NCBI GenBank assembly: GCA_907164885.2
Contig: OU015490.1
Coordinates: 217,823,391 to 217,887,390 of the forward strand
Direction of reading: 5' to 3'
DNA length: 64,000 bases
Source: Dolomedes plantarius
Taxonomy: Eukaryota > Arthropoda > Arachnida > Araneae > Dolomedidae
A program made the translations under genes and the position numbers. The notes beneath the pieces are model-generated. The model was not told where the DNA came from and made no database searches. It was given only the letters and a program-made list of their open reading frames with translations. Positions 26,689 through 38,245 of the stretch are shown here, in pieces; within the stretch, counting starts at the first letter, position 1, and the number at the start of each line of letters is the position of its first letter.

Positions 26689-27186
26689 CAGGTTGTCCGG
26701 GCTAAAAGTATACAAAATTCATGGCTTATTTTTACGGAACTAAACATTGGAATAAAAAAAATTATTTAAATAGAAAGAACATCTCACCAAGTTTTAATAT
26801 CAATTGATTTTGATGTGTGCACCTTTTGTAGCACGACAAACGTCCAAACTGTAATCCAATTCTCTCCAAGGGTTTCATAAGCATATCAGGAGTTATTAGT
26901 GTATAAACAAAAATTTGAAATTGTGGCTGAGTTGAAGAAGCGTATCATTCAAGAAATTCGTCTAAAAATATGGAGAGTCTAATAACTTCGAGAGCAATTC
27001 GTCACTTCGAGGTAACTGGATTACCTTTTATACATTTGTCTTGCTACAATAGGTGCACACATTGAAATCTATTGATATTAAAACTTGGTGAGATATTCTT
27101 TCTGTTTAAATATTTCTTTTAATTCTAATGAGTAGTTCCGAAAAAATAAGCCATAACTTTTGGATACTTTTAGCCCGGACACCCTG
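26689..27186. mobile_element. ~500-bp mariner-type MITE
   Basis: Left end CAGGTTGTCCGGGCTAAAAG after TA; right end is the inverse of CAGGGTGTCCGGGCTAAAAG. Arms stay similar for about 150 bp (GGCTTATTTTT, TCTCACCAAGTTTTAATATC and others in inverted copies). The right TA has mutated to TG. No transposase is present. Confidence 0.8.
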
Positions 27187-27951
27187 TGTTTCGTAATTAG
27201 CATATTTTGTTTGATTTTCTTGATTATGAATATTGTATATTTATGTTAATATTTTTGAATATCATAATATTCGCTGTCAAGCAATTTGTGAGATATTTAT
27301 GGTAGATATGGAACGTTTTCACATTATTGACTTGGAAACATTCAATAGAGCTTTTTAGGATAAGAAGACTCAGATTTCATGTTTCTACAATGGATACATT
27401 GTCCATTTTCCCTCATCTTAATCAGATTTCCCCATGTTCTAATGTCTGCGTAACCACCTGTACGATTACTTTATGTCAGAACAAAATCTATTGTGGTTTG
27501 TCATTTCCAAAAGGCTATATCTAAAATACTTTACAATGAATCTTTTTATAGTACAAAGTGTCTTTCTTCTATTTTCATTAATCTGACTCGGAAATATCTG
27601 ATTTAGGGCAAGAATTCTAAAGAAAAATCTCTTGAACAAAACCGTCTAGAGAAAAGCATTATTTTTGTTGCCCTTTAAAAAGATCAAAAGCTTGGAGATT
27701 TAATTTCCTATTAATCCTGAAGATAAACTATTTGTAAACTTTCCTATGCACAAAAGGAAAAAAATAGGTACAAGTTGCTTTAGGAGAGGAATTGGTTAAG
27801 TTTGTTGTAGGTAGCAATTGGTTGGACAAATATATCAAAAAGTAAACAGGCCTTAAATTTTAGATTTAAATCTTTTTAAACAAAATTTCAAATTTAAATC
27901 TTTTTAAACAAAATTTTAAATTATTCAAGTATTTTTCATATAATGTCGCTA
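27187..27951. other. No recognised feature
   Basis: About 770 AT-rich bases. A 26-bp word (aatttaaatctttttaaaca core) is repeated in tandem near 27866-27915. Confidence 0.45.
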
Positions 27952-28275
27952 ACGCCCCGTGGCCGGAAATTCCACACCGGGTCCAAACTAACTTTGCGGG
28001 CCGAATAGCTCCGGTTTACAATATACCCCATGGGTCGGAGTCCGACTTAGCTAGGTACCATCTCCATTCTGACCTAGGACCCCTCCAGGGGCAACATCTA
28101 GGGGATCGTAACTTCTCCCACCCACTCTTACCTCATAGAGGGACTTTCCGGTGTATGGATATAACGTGCCCATATCTGGCCTAGACATTAAGGTATTTAA
28201 TGGCGCTTGTCTGATTTGAAAACCAGCATCCTCAACGCCGAAAGCCGTGGCGCTATCACTAGGCTACCTCGGTCC
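27952..28275 (-). mobile_element. tRNA-derived SINE, minus strand
   Basis: Minus strand begins ggaccgaggtagcctagtga, a tRNA-like head with an A-box-like region. Its body (gccattaaatacctt, then gtctaggccagatatgggca) also occurs in the SINE at 47160-47480, so both belong to one family. It is GC-rich against AT-rich flanks. Confidence 0.75.
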
Positions 28276-28398
28276 TATGTGTAATGATATTCAAACTAAG
28301 ACATACATAAACGCACTCACACTTTCTGAAACAAATCCCTCCAAAATGCGTTTTAATAAGAGAAAGCAAAATTTTATCTCCAGACCGCCCTATGTATA

Positions 28399-28977
28399 TA
28401 GGATGGAACTTTAATAGTGGCAACTATGTATGTACAACTATGAAGTATACAGAAGAGATATAGAAGTAAACATTTTATAGCCCTTCACAGTAGTAACCAG
28501 TATTGTTTAGCACCCATTGCTAACGTTGTGGAAGCTTCAGGATGTCGTTGACATCACCTGATCTATTGGTCATTCGAATGGAGTGGTCTACAGCCTGCAG
28601 AATCTCTGGTGGAATCCACGTAGGGGTTCGTTCCTCTTGGGGATATGATCAAAGTTACGGGGACTTTAGCCCGGGGAATATATGGGATGGTAGAGCATTT
28701 TTCAGCTCCAGTGAGCAAACACATCAGCCACAGTGTGCGAACAAGCATTCTCCTTCCATCAGTACGATGCAACAAATTATTTCGTATGATAGACCGGTAA
28801 CTAAAACATGGTTGTGTTCATCCTGTCACTGTGCAGGCGTGTGATGTTTGTGAGGAGAGTCCATTCGCTCCGAGGTAAGGCATGTATGTGACGTACGTGT
28901 GGTGTAAACTGCTTTCCTGAGTTCTATTGCGTGGGGGCTCTGCAACAATGTTGCCACTATTAAAGTTCCATCCCTCG
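28399..28977. mobile_element. Mariner-like deletion derivative (~580 bp)
   Basis: Ends share ggatggaactttaatagtgg in inverted orientation, followed by caac; TA lies outside the right end (28978-28979). The interior contains decayed transposase. Confidence 0.75.
28455..28780 (-). pseudogene. Mariner-like transposase C-terminal remnant
   Basis: Minus-strand reading across several frames gives SGDVNDILKLPQR (stop) QWVLNNTGYYCEGL near 28480-28565. This resembles the C-terminal LPERWQK-x-x-x-x-x-G-x-Y-x-E ending of mariner transposases. Upstream sequence is full of stops and frame changes. The identification rests on this short ending and on the transposon ends around it. Confidence 0.45.
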
Positions 28978-28979
28978 TA

Positions 28980-29524
28980 TAATGATCCTTAAACGCTCCA
29001 ATGTGAATGACCAGCATGAGGTTCTAAATCAGTACTGCATTCTTCGTGAAGCTGGGTGAAACAAAATAAAGTAATTCTAGCTTTTGATAGAAATGTTAAT
29101 TGACATAAGTATATTCATCATCTGAATCAAACCGTTCAATCGATGTTAATGCTTAAGTTTTTCCAAATGCCAGAAGCATGTCACAGTAAACTGTACCTAG
29201 TTGCTAGCATGGTATGCTCGCTTGAATCATCTGTAACTCTTGGAAGATAACTGCTGTACCCCGAGAATCCTTGTATATAATTCATAGGATGTATAGATAC
29301 AGTAACTTATCGTGCAATGACGATTCTACTCAAAATAGAGCAAACTGAACTAAAAGATGCCCTGTTTGAATAATGTTCACGTATAGATGTAGAAATGAAA
29401 ATAAAAGGTATTCACTTGTAGATTGTAAATTGTTAGGTGGCTATTACGACTAGGATTGAAAGCGCACCACAGTAAGACTGAAGGTAAAATTTAAGCAACT
29501 AAGCACTGTAAAAATCTCTAAATG

Positions 29525-29529
<5 letters not shown>
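28980..29529. other. No recognised feature
   Basis: About 550 bases of AT-rich sequence between two transposon-associated regions. Confidence 0.45.

Positions 29530-29607
<78 letters not shown>
29530..29607. repeat. (TA)n/(GT)n microsatellite, left part
   Basis: TA array followed by a GT run. It resumes as pure TA at 31200 after the inserted transposon. Confidence 0.95.
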
Positions 29608-31196
29608 CAGGGTGTCCCAAAATGACCGCATAAACTCTGCACAGCTAGATTCCTCGTTGGGAGTACGTAAAAACTGCCCAAAGAAGCGTTCCTGTACGAT
29701 TCATAGTTTACGAGAAAAATACGAATAACAAAGTATGACGTCACTGCCAGTGCAAGACAAAAACACTTTATTGAACATATCAACAGCATGCACAATTTAA
29801 AGCAGATGTTCAAAGTGTCCGCCGTGCCTGTCGAGGTAGAGTTGAGCACGCCGTGGAATGGCTGTTATCACACGTTGCAGCATCGCGGGGTCCACCGAAG
29901 TACAAGCAGCATGCAGACGAGCAACTTAGTCCATTTGTGTTGTCACTACGTCTCGATACACCAGTTCCTTGAGATGGCCCCATAGGAAAAAATCCAACGG
30001 TGTAAGATCTGGCGAACGTGGCGGCCATAGAACCGGACCCCCACGTCCGATCCAGCGGCCGGGGTATTCCATATCCAGTCAACCACGTACAGGAGCACAG
30101 AAATGCGCCGGAGCCCCATCATGCTGGAATCAAAGTCCCTGTATTGCGCTAATGGTATGCCATCGAGGAATTCGGATAAGACCTCATTGAGAAACACCAA
30201 GTACGACTGTCCCGAGAGCCGTTCAGGCAACAGATATGGTCCAAGCAGGCGATCCCCAGTATGCCGGCCCACACGTTAAGAGACCAACGTTCCAGATAGT
30301 TTCTGCGGCCGGATTGCATGCGGATTGACCTGGGACCACATATGGCTATTGTGATGGTTGAATACCCCATCACGAGTGAAACATTCATCAGTCCACAGGA
30401 TATGTGGAATGAAACCATTATCTGTGCTCTGTTGCTGCAACAGCCACTCACAGAAGGCCGCGCGTTTCTGAAAGTCATCTGGTTTCAGATCTTGCACGGT
30501 TGTGTACCGAAATGGGTGTAGCCTCTCACACCGTAAAAGCCTGTGCACAGTACTTTTACTCGAAGTCATCTCACGGGCTAATGCGCGTGTGCTTACCTCG
30601 GGCGTCTCTCCTACCCGCTGCAGTATTGCATCCGCCTGTGCTACCGTCAGGCCGCTCCGCAGTCTTCCAGTATCGGGAATATTGGCTGTTGGCATGACGC
30701 TTCCCGTATTTCGCAGTCTGTCGTCCAGCCTACGGATGACGTTGACATCGGGAGGACGGCGGGACGGATATCGACAGGCATACTCCCTAGCAGTTCGTAA
30801 GGCATTTCCATTACATCGGCCTTACATCAATTACATGCCGCAGTAGTCACGAACGGAGTACATGGCCACCATACGAAAACTACCGGTAGCTGTAAGATGC
30901 AGCCTTTTAAATACCAGATCAACGGCGGCTTAACGTCATTCCATGGCGCGCGCGTATGCATGACGCGATATGCGCGTCGAACGTTTTAAACATTATCGTC
31001 TAGAAAGATATGCAAATATTGTTGTTGATATGTCCAATAAAGTGTTTTTTCTTGCACCGACAGTGACGTCATACTTTGTTTTTCGTATTTTTCTCGTAAA
31101 CTATGGATCGTACAGGAACTCTTCTTTAGGCAGTTTTTATGTACTCCCAACGAGGAATCTAGCTGTGAGGAGTTTATGCGGTCGTTTTGGGACACC

Positions 31197-31199
<3 letters not shown>
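29608..31199 (-). mobile_element. Mariner-type transposon with ~185-bp inverted repeats
   Basis: 1592 bp starting CAGGGTGTCCCAAAA and ending in its inverse, with TA on each side. The inverted repeats extend about 185 bp (29608-29790 and 31015-31199) with around one difference in ten to twelve bases. The interior codes for a transposase on the minus strand. Confidence 0.9.
29797..30850 (-). pseudogene. Tc1/mariner superfamily (DDE) transposase pseudogene
   Basis: Starting near 30850 it shows an N-terminal region (AREYACRYPSRRPPDVNVIR, LDDRLRNTG) and a linker (SGLTVAQADAILQRVGETPE, STRALAREMTSSKSTVHRLL), which is the helix-turn-helix part. The first catalytic Asp is in PHILWTDECFTRDGVFN. Further frames carry WSLNVWAGILG, then LLGPYLLPERLSGQSYL, then RFQHDGAPAHFCAP with the second Asp, and WPPRSPDLTPLDFFLWGHLK with the third. 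It ends in HGGHFEHLL at 29797. At least three frameshifts and a few stops inactivate it. All expected blocks are present in order, so this is a complete gene decayed in place. Confidence 0.85.

Positions 31200-31279
<80 letters not shown>
31200..31279. repeat. (TA)n microsatellite, right part
   Basis: About 80 bp of pure TA directly after the transposon end. Confidence 0.95.
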
Positions 31280-31282
<3 letters not shown>

Positions 31283-31342
31283 CTAGATTTCTAGAAATAG
31301 AGGTGCCGGAACGGCAACCTTCCGGGGGGTATGGGGGGTATT

Positions 31343-31407
31343 CCAAATTATTGATAAAGAGAGGTACCGGAACGCCGTTCCGGTACCTCTCTTTATCAAT
31401 AATTTGG
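31343..31407. repeat. Perfect 32-bp-arm palindrome
   Basis: Two 32-base arms (31343-31374 and 31376-31407) are exact reverse complements with a single base between them. The inner part holds two GGTACC-containing segments (gaggtaccggaacg). A related 'gtgccggaacggcaac' word lies just upstream at about 31303. Confidence 0.95.
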
Positions 31408-31429
31408 ACTAGTACGGTACATATATATA

Positions 31430-31461
31430 CAGGGCTAGTTTCCGCCTCATATCTAGCCCTG
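31430..31461. repeat. 32-bp TA-flanked inverted-repeat unit
   Basis: Starts CAGGGCTAG and ends CTAGCCCTG, with TA directly outside both ends, inside a second TA array that continues to about 31485. It could be a minimal transposon footprint or just a hairpin. Confidence 0.55.
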
Positions 31462-31489
31462 TATATATATATATATATATATATATGGT

Positions 31490-33172
31490 TTGTCGGTTGG
31501 GATTCTTTACAAAAGGTCAGCTTGTACAAAATACGCCAACCTCTCGATAAAACTCCAAGCTATTATAAAGCCACTAAATATAACAAAAATTACTAAAGTG
31601 ATATTTCGTGACAAGTGGAACTTAAGCGAGAAATGCCTTCATACATGTATACAGTGAAACTTCTGTGACCGGTCACCCATCTAAATGTCTATATTTTGTT
31701 CAAAATCGATTAAAGACATCATACTACCAATGTTATGGAAGAAACCTCTTTTTAGGAATCATTACTGGCCGACATAAAGAAGTTACATTGTATATGTAAA
31801 GATATCACTATATATGTATGTATAAACGATATGTAGATCAAATGTCACTAGTTGACTGAGCAAAATGTTTAACTTAATTGAATGTTCGAGCTCCATGTTC
31901 AGTTACAAAAACAATAAAATACTTTCTAATAAATTCTACGAAAATCTCTTTCCAGAATTATTATCCATATTTCAAAAGAATTTTATTATTTCAAAGAATC
32001 TACTAATGGTTATACGCTTCTTAAATTTTGATAAAACACATGAAAGGGGAATACTTATCTGTTATTAATTATTTTAGGAATGGCATCATCCCATTATTAA
32101 ATGTACTCTTTCAAATTTAAAAAGCTATTTTGGACATCCGTACTGGGAATTTGATTTAGAATAGAATACTATATCATATGCATTCTGATTATATTGATTG
32201 CTTTTAAAATTTCAAGAAAGGAAATAGTTAGTAACTATATATTTTTTTAAAAGTCTTATAAAAATAAACCGTTAAAAAAAAGCATTCAAATTTTTATCCG
32301 TACAAGTCTTTCGTACAAGTATTAAAGAAAAGCTATAGTAAAACTTAATCTTTTCCTCCCATTGAAACTTTTCAAGAATAACTTGCAGATATCACCTAGC
32401 ATTTCACATAAAATATTTACTGTAAACTAAGAGAAAAAATCTTCTAATGTTACAACTTAAATCCACAAATAAATAATTTAGCATTTTCTGTTTACTTTGA
32501 AATACTAAACTCTTTACATTAAAATACCCTTGTATTTTGCTTTAATCTTTTATTGTGCTTAAAACAGTTCACTACATGAAAAAAAACTGCATCAGGAACA
32601 ATAAATCTTCGAGAAACTTTTCAGCGAAACAAATCACGGAAGAATTTTTGTCTATTGCCTTTTATAATGCCGTTCTTATTTTTCATTTTTAAAAGCGACG
32701 GAAATTCTTGGAATTACTTTCAGCATGCAGTTAAGACTCCCTAAGGGAAGTGAAATCTGCTTCGTTACTTTAATACCGGGTCGCTGTGAAATTTCTGAGC
32801 ATAACAGCATAAAGCCGCTCATAAGAATGCTAAAATTTGTATGCATTTTTTATTCTGATTGAAGTATTTTTTTATCATTATACTGAATATTTTATTACCA
32901 TGTATAAAGGGAAATTCACACTCGGGCATTAAATCTTTGTTATAATTCACGCGATACTGCTTTCGTACCCTTTCCTGATAAAAAATTTATGCTGAGCGTA
33001 ACCAGCAACACGTTTGCAATCTATAACAATTCCCTCTCCATTGAACAGGAGTCTATATTTTTTAATATCATTTTAAGATTTATTGTCATTTGAAAGTTTA
33101 CTTAAATTATGGGAATTCTTTTTATAATCAGTTTTAAGGCTTAGTAGAGGCTTTTTTTAAAAGTTTTGAAAT
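31490..33172. other. AT-rich stretch, nothing recognised
   Basis: About 1.7 kb without credible coding frames or repeat ends. Confidence 0.45.
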
Positions 33173-33597
33173 AACAGGGAGTTAATATTGCAGGATATTT
33201 TTGAACTTATGTTAGTAACAGTGATAAATTATAAAATTAATCACTTGTATGCACGCGTAAATTTGTTATACTCTCAATTAAAAGGATATAACGGTGTTCT
33301 TCTTTTTTTGTAATAACAGGGAGTTAATATTATAGGATATTTTTTTAATTTATTGGAGTAACAGTGATAAATTATAAAATTAATTACTTGTATACGGGCA
33401 TAAATTTGTTATACTCTCAATTAAAAGTACATAACGGTGTTGTTTCTTTTTTGTATTAACAGGGAGTTTATATTACAGGATATTTTTTGAACTCATTGGA
33501 GTAACAGCGACAAATTATAAAATTAATCACTTGTATACACGTATAAATTTGTTATACCGTCAATTAAAAGGGCATAACGGTGTTGTTCCTTTACAAA
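33173..33597. repeat. Three tandem units of ~142 bp
   Basis: Units start at 33173, 33315 and 33458 with aacagggagtt, and share taacagtgataaattataaa and acttgtata. Copies are moderately diverged. Confidence 0.9.
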
Positions 33598-34005
33598 TGA
33601 TTGTATAATCAGCGAAAATTACCAATGCTGCATATTCGAAGTTTGGTTCGATTTTGGTTATTCGATTTTGGTTATGGTTTATAATTCTCTCTGTGAAAGA
33701 ATTTTGTCTCATGTACTCACATACATAAAATATTCAGTTAATTTCTTTATCTTTTACCCTTAATCTAACTACTTTACATAAAGACATAGATTTAAATTTT
33801 CTTGATATGTATTGTAGTTCATTATTACACATTTGCACTCTTCAGTTTTGTAAAGCGGCTAAAAAAAGTTTCAAGAAAACATACTACCAAAATAATGAAT
33901 TATGAAGAATTTAGTTATAACGAAATTAAAATAAAAACATAAATCTATCTGATCTCTCAGCAAGGCCGATCATTGAAACATGGTACAAAAAATCATAGTC
34001 TAGAT
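33598..34005. other. No recognised feature
   Basis: About 400 AT-rich bases; the last eight (GTCTAGAT) are the target duplication of the hAT element. Confidence 0.5.
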
Positions 34006-34737
34006 CAGAGCTCCGCAACATTTTATCTTCCACGGCACAACAACGTTTTTTTTCGATAATTCCGCGACACACCACAAGAAAAAGCTTGCAAATATATAAA
34101 TTACAATAAATACGTATATGTTTTTATTGGATAAAAAACACAACAAAATAGCTCTAGTAAAAAAAAATTGTCTTTAAATTTTTATATTAAAATGTGTTTT
34201 TTGGTCTTTACTAAAGCCTAATAAATCAAAGTTAATTTAAGCATAACTAATTTATTAATGAGATATTTGAGATTGTTTTGATAAATGTGCGTTTTATATT
34301 TGCACGTTTTATATTTGGCTCTATAATAGAAAGAGCTACAGTTCATGTTCAAGGCCTTTTAAATATGATCGTTTGTCATTTTCAATTAGAACCAGTATCG
34401 AAAAACTTTGTTCACATAAGTATGTCGTAGAAAATAGGAGCAAAATTGCAATGGACTTGTCAGAAATTTATGGATATTCTTTCTTAACTGAAATCCAGAA
34501 ATATGACGCTCGAGCATACACACAATGTATGGCTAACATGTTTATGTTTTGTGTATAATTTCAACCCAGAAAAATTACATATTAACAAAAAGTTAGAGGA
34601 ATATTTTACTTAGAAAAATTTCAATTTAATGCGGTGGTTAATTTTTTTATTATCATAATCAATAAAATCACCGCAGCACAGTCAAGATCACCCCGCGGCA
34701 CACTCGTGTGCTACGGCACAGCGGTTGCGGAGCACTG
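34006..34737. mobile_element. Non-autonomous hAT element (732 bp)
   Basis: Flanked by an exact 8-bp duplication GTCTAGAT (33998-34005 and 34738-34745). Ends are CAGAGCTCCGCAAC and the inverse of CAGTGCTCCGCAAC, with cacggcacaac-like inner parts in both arms. The interior has only a ~60-codon frame (34373-34558) of no recognised family, so it is not autonomous. 8-bp duplication and CAG ends define hAT. Confidence 0.92.
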
Positions 34738-34891
34738 GTCTAGATACATTTTCGTACTGTCCGCTATCTCTATTCGAAGGTAAATATTCTTTCTTTATGA
34801 AATTTTTCTATTGAAAAACAAGGTAAAAAAAACCTCCAAACCTCCATTGTAGTATAAAGAAATTACTGATCCTCAAAAGTTTTGATATATA

Positions 34892-36546
34892 CAGTGGCTC
34901 CCAAAAGTGTTCGTACACTTGCGATTTTCAATGAAATAGGGGTCTATCCATTGATTAAAATGAATATTTCAGAATGGGAATTTAATAATAAGATCTATAA
35001 TCTATTCTTAACAAAACTACATGAAATATTTTGAAAACACAGTAAAACTATATTTTAAGGAACCAATAATCCAAAAGTAACAAAAAACTTTATCTCACAA
35101 AAGTCATCGTACACTTGTAAAAAATCTCTACATATTAGTAAATATTCTAATTTTTCGTTAAATTAATATTTAGTAGGATATCCTTTAGCATCCACAACAG
35201 CTTTTAAACGTCTGGGAACAGATTGCTTTAGTTCTTTTGTAATTTTTGCATCAATGTTCATCCATTCTTCCATCATAATTGTTTTTAGTTCGCTTTTCGT
35301 GTGAATGTCGTGTTTTCGTACTCGAACCTCCAGTTCTCTCCAAATATGTTCTATTGGGTTTTAATCTGGCGATTGAGGTGGTGTTTTAAAAACTTGTGGA
35401 CAATTATAGAGACACCAGATGCGAACGTTGAGAGCCGTGTGCTTAGGATCGTTATCTTGATAAAAAAACAAAGTTGTTTGCAATACCCAAATTTTGAGCT
35501 GATAATTTTAAATTGTCTCTTAAAATATTTATAAAAACAGCATGATTCATTATGCCATCCATAAATACCAAATTTCCTAGTCCTGATGCTGACATGCACC
35601 CCCACACAAGGATACCTCCACCGGCATGCTTAACTGTTCCTACTAAGTTCTTGGGATCAAGTTCCTCATTTTTTTCTTCTCCATACAATTATACGCCCAT
35701 CAGCACCAAAACTGTTCATCGGCAAATAAGTCATTATTCCAATAGGTTTGGGGCTTATTTATCATTGATAGTGCGAAGGGAAGCCTAAACTTTCTGTTTT
35801 TCTCACTCACAAAAAATTTTCTATGGGCAGAACGTCTATGTAATCCAGCTGTTCTGAGAACTCGTCAAAAAATTTCAGGTGAAATTGAAGAAGAAAATGT
35901 TTCATTGAATTCTGCAGAAACTTTTACAGCACTCAAACGTGAATTTTTCACAAATTTTCTAATTATAAATCTCTGATCACGTTTTGTTAACTTTGCCGGG
36001 CGGCCTTTTCTTACCTTGTTTTCGATTCAATTTTCTTCTTTAAAGCGTTTTTTCACATACTGCACTGTATAATGGGATAAATTAAGTAATTTAGCAATAT
36101 TCCGAACTGATTTACCACTACTATGAGGAAAAATAATCAATTTTCGAATGCTATTTGTTGTTTCTTTACGACTACGAGCCATTTTTAAATCATAAATAGA
36201 ATATTACGGAGTGGGCAAGCAAAAATTAAAGCCAAACGATATTTTAAATGCCACCACAATTCAAAAATAAAAATAAAGCGCCAGACGATAATTTTAATTA
36301 TGAATTTATCCGAAAATATTTCAGTATACGATGACTTTTGTGAGATAAAGTTTCTGTTACTTTTGGATTACTGGTTTCTTAAAAATAAAGTTTTACTATG
36401 TTTTCAAAATATTTCATGTAGTTTTGTTAAGAATAAATTATAGATCTTATTATTAAATACCCATTCTGAAATATTCATTTTAATTAATGGATAGATCCCT
36501 ATTTCATTGAAATTCGTAAGTGTACGAATACTTTTGGGAGCCACTG
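34892..36546 (-). mobile_element. Tc1-like transposon with ~230-bp inverted repeats
   Basis: 1655 bp beginning CAGTGGCTCCCAAAAGT and ending in its inverse, with TA outside (34890-34891 and 36547-36548). Arms align over about 230 bp as inverted copies, including a repeated internal word (tcgtacacttg) about 200 bp in, which may be the inner transposase-binding site typical of the IR-DR group. It carries a complete though damaged transposase gene. Confidence 0.92.
35163..36182 (-). pseudogene. Tc1-like transposase, full length with stops
   Basis: About 340 codons, the normal Tc1 length, from MARSRKETTNSIRK at 36182 to YPTKY and a stop at 35163. In order: first HTH (SVRNIAKLLNLSHYTVQYV), basic linker (KGRPAKLTKRDQR), second HTH (FSSSISPEIF), first catalytic Asp (NDLFADEQF), GGGILVWGCMSASG, second Asp (YQDNDPKHT) and Glu in the NPIEHIW block. 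There are 34 residues between the second and third catalytic positions, so DD34E. A homopolymer frameshift at about 35463 and several stop codons (one inside the SPD-NPIE block) inactivate it. Cut-and-paste transposition would have used its own inverted repeats. Confidence 0.92.
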
Positions 36547-36548
36547 TA

Positions 36549-37595
36549 TAACTTTCTATATTGCAAGTGTTCCGTTTCATTATAAATCTTCTGTGTTTGC
36601 TGTGCAAAGGGTGTTTAGTCCAAAATGGGCTAAAATGGATTATCAAACTAGGCATGTTTGAAATGGTCAAGGTTTACTGTAAGGTACATAAATCTAAGTC
36701 CAATTCCACTCCTAAATATTTTTATTCATCAGGGAAAGTTTTAAATATTGATATGTGAAACAAAACACAAACATGTTAGTGTTAAAGGGGTTATGTTCCA
36801 ATCAAGGATTTAACACTATTTACTCAGCAAAAATAAAATTAGAAAAATTTACTTAAAAAAATTTTTAAATTAAAGTTAAAAAAACTGACTTTATAAACAC
36901 CGATTTTTTTTCAATCCCGTTTTTCTCAAAACTACGATTTTGGACTTGACACTCTTTAAACTGCAAACACAGAAATGTTTAACTTTTTCGGAAAAATTTG
37001 GTAAATTAGCAACTCAAAAGAGCGAAATTTTGACACTAATTTCGCAACACAATTCACTGAATCATTAGGAAAAGATTTGAACACAAGCAATTTAAACAGC
37101 TTCTGTGAAATCAAATGCTGTTTATATGTTATTCTTACGATTGTATTGAGAAATAACAATGTTGCTTACGTTTGAAAGATTGTATGTGAAATGCAATAAT
37201 GTTCGCATAGATACCGCAAATATTTTCTTTCTTCGATTGCTCTCTTGTAGAACAGAAAAGTATATTCGAGATCTACTCGATTAATTGGTATGCAGGGATT
37301 TAGATTATTGTTATTTTAGGATTTTACTAACACTTAAACGTTTTCCGCTCTTTTAACACTGAAAATGGTTAATAAATTGAGAATTATAAGAAGCAAAGCA
37401 TAAATCTAGCCAAACTGTACTACTTTCCCAGCTATTATATATTAGCTAGCTATTTACTTCATAATTATAGCATTTTGTAATTTAATACGAACTGCAGAAT
37501 TTTCTGTGTTGAAAAATTGTTTGTCTACTCATGACTTAAAAACTTATGTCAATCTAGATTCATATAGCTTGAGGTGAAGAACTTAAATTATACAT
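36549..37595. other. No recognised feature
   Basis: About 1 kb of AT-rich sequence without family motifs. Confidence 0.45.
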
Positions 37596-38245
37596 CAGGA
37601 GTTTCTTATTTTTACAAAATGGCGTTATTTAAAGACCTATTTGCTTTTTTTAATTTAAGAGATAAAAACTGAAAGTGTTTCAGATTTATATAGATCTAAT
37701 TGGCGTGAAAGATTTATGTCATGCATGAGGGATTTCTAAGTTTTACAGGTATGGCGTTATTTAAAGACCTGTTTGCTTTATTGAATTAAAGAGATAAAAA
37801 CTGAAAGTATTTTAGATTTATATAGATCTAATTGAAGAGAAGGATTTATGTCATGCAGGGGGGTTATCGGAGTCTTACAGATAGGGCGTTATTTAAAGAC
37901 CTAATTGCTTTATTGAATTAAAAAGATAAAAACGAAATAATTTTAGATTTATAGTTCATATTTAATTTAAACATTTTAGATTTAGTTAAAACCGGAAATC
38001 ATTTTAGATTTTTATAGATCTAATTGAAGAGAAGGTTTTATGTCATGCATGAGGGGTATCGTAGCTTTACAGATATGGCGTTATTTAAAGACCTAACAGC
38101 TTTATTGAATTAAAGAGATAAAAACGAAATAATTTTAGATTTAGATAAGTCTAATTGAGGCGAGGAATTTATATTTTTAATCAGTAAAGCAAATAGATCG
38201 TTGAATAACGCCACATTTACAAAATTGAGAAACTCCTTATATTAG
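37596..38245. repeat. Minisatellite with an inverted terminal copy
   Basis: The phrase ggcgttatttaaagacct recurs at about 37621, 37753, 37885 and 38077, giving units of about 132 bp, with one spacing enlarged to 192. At about 38201-38240 the first ~45 bp of the unit reappears inverted (gttgaataacgccacattt and aactcctta), so the array is bounded by inverted copies. Confidence 0.85.
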
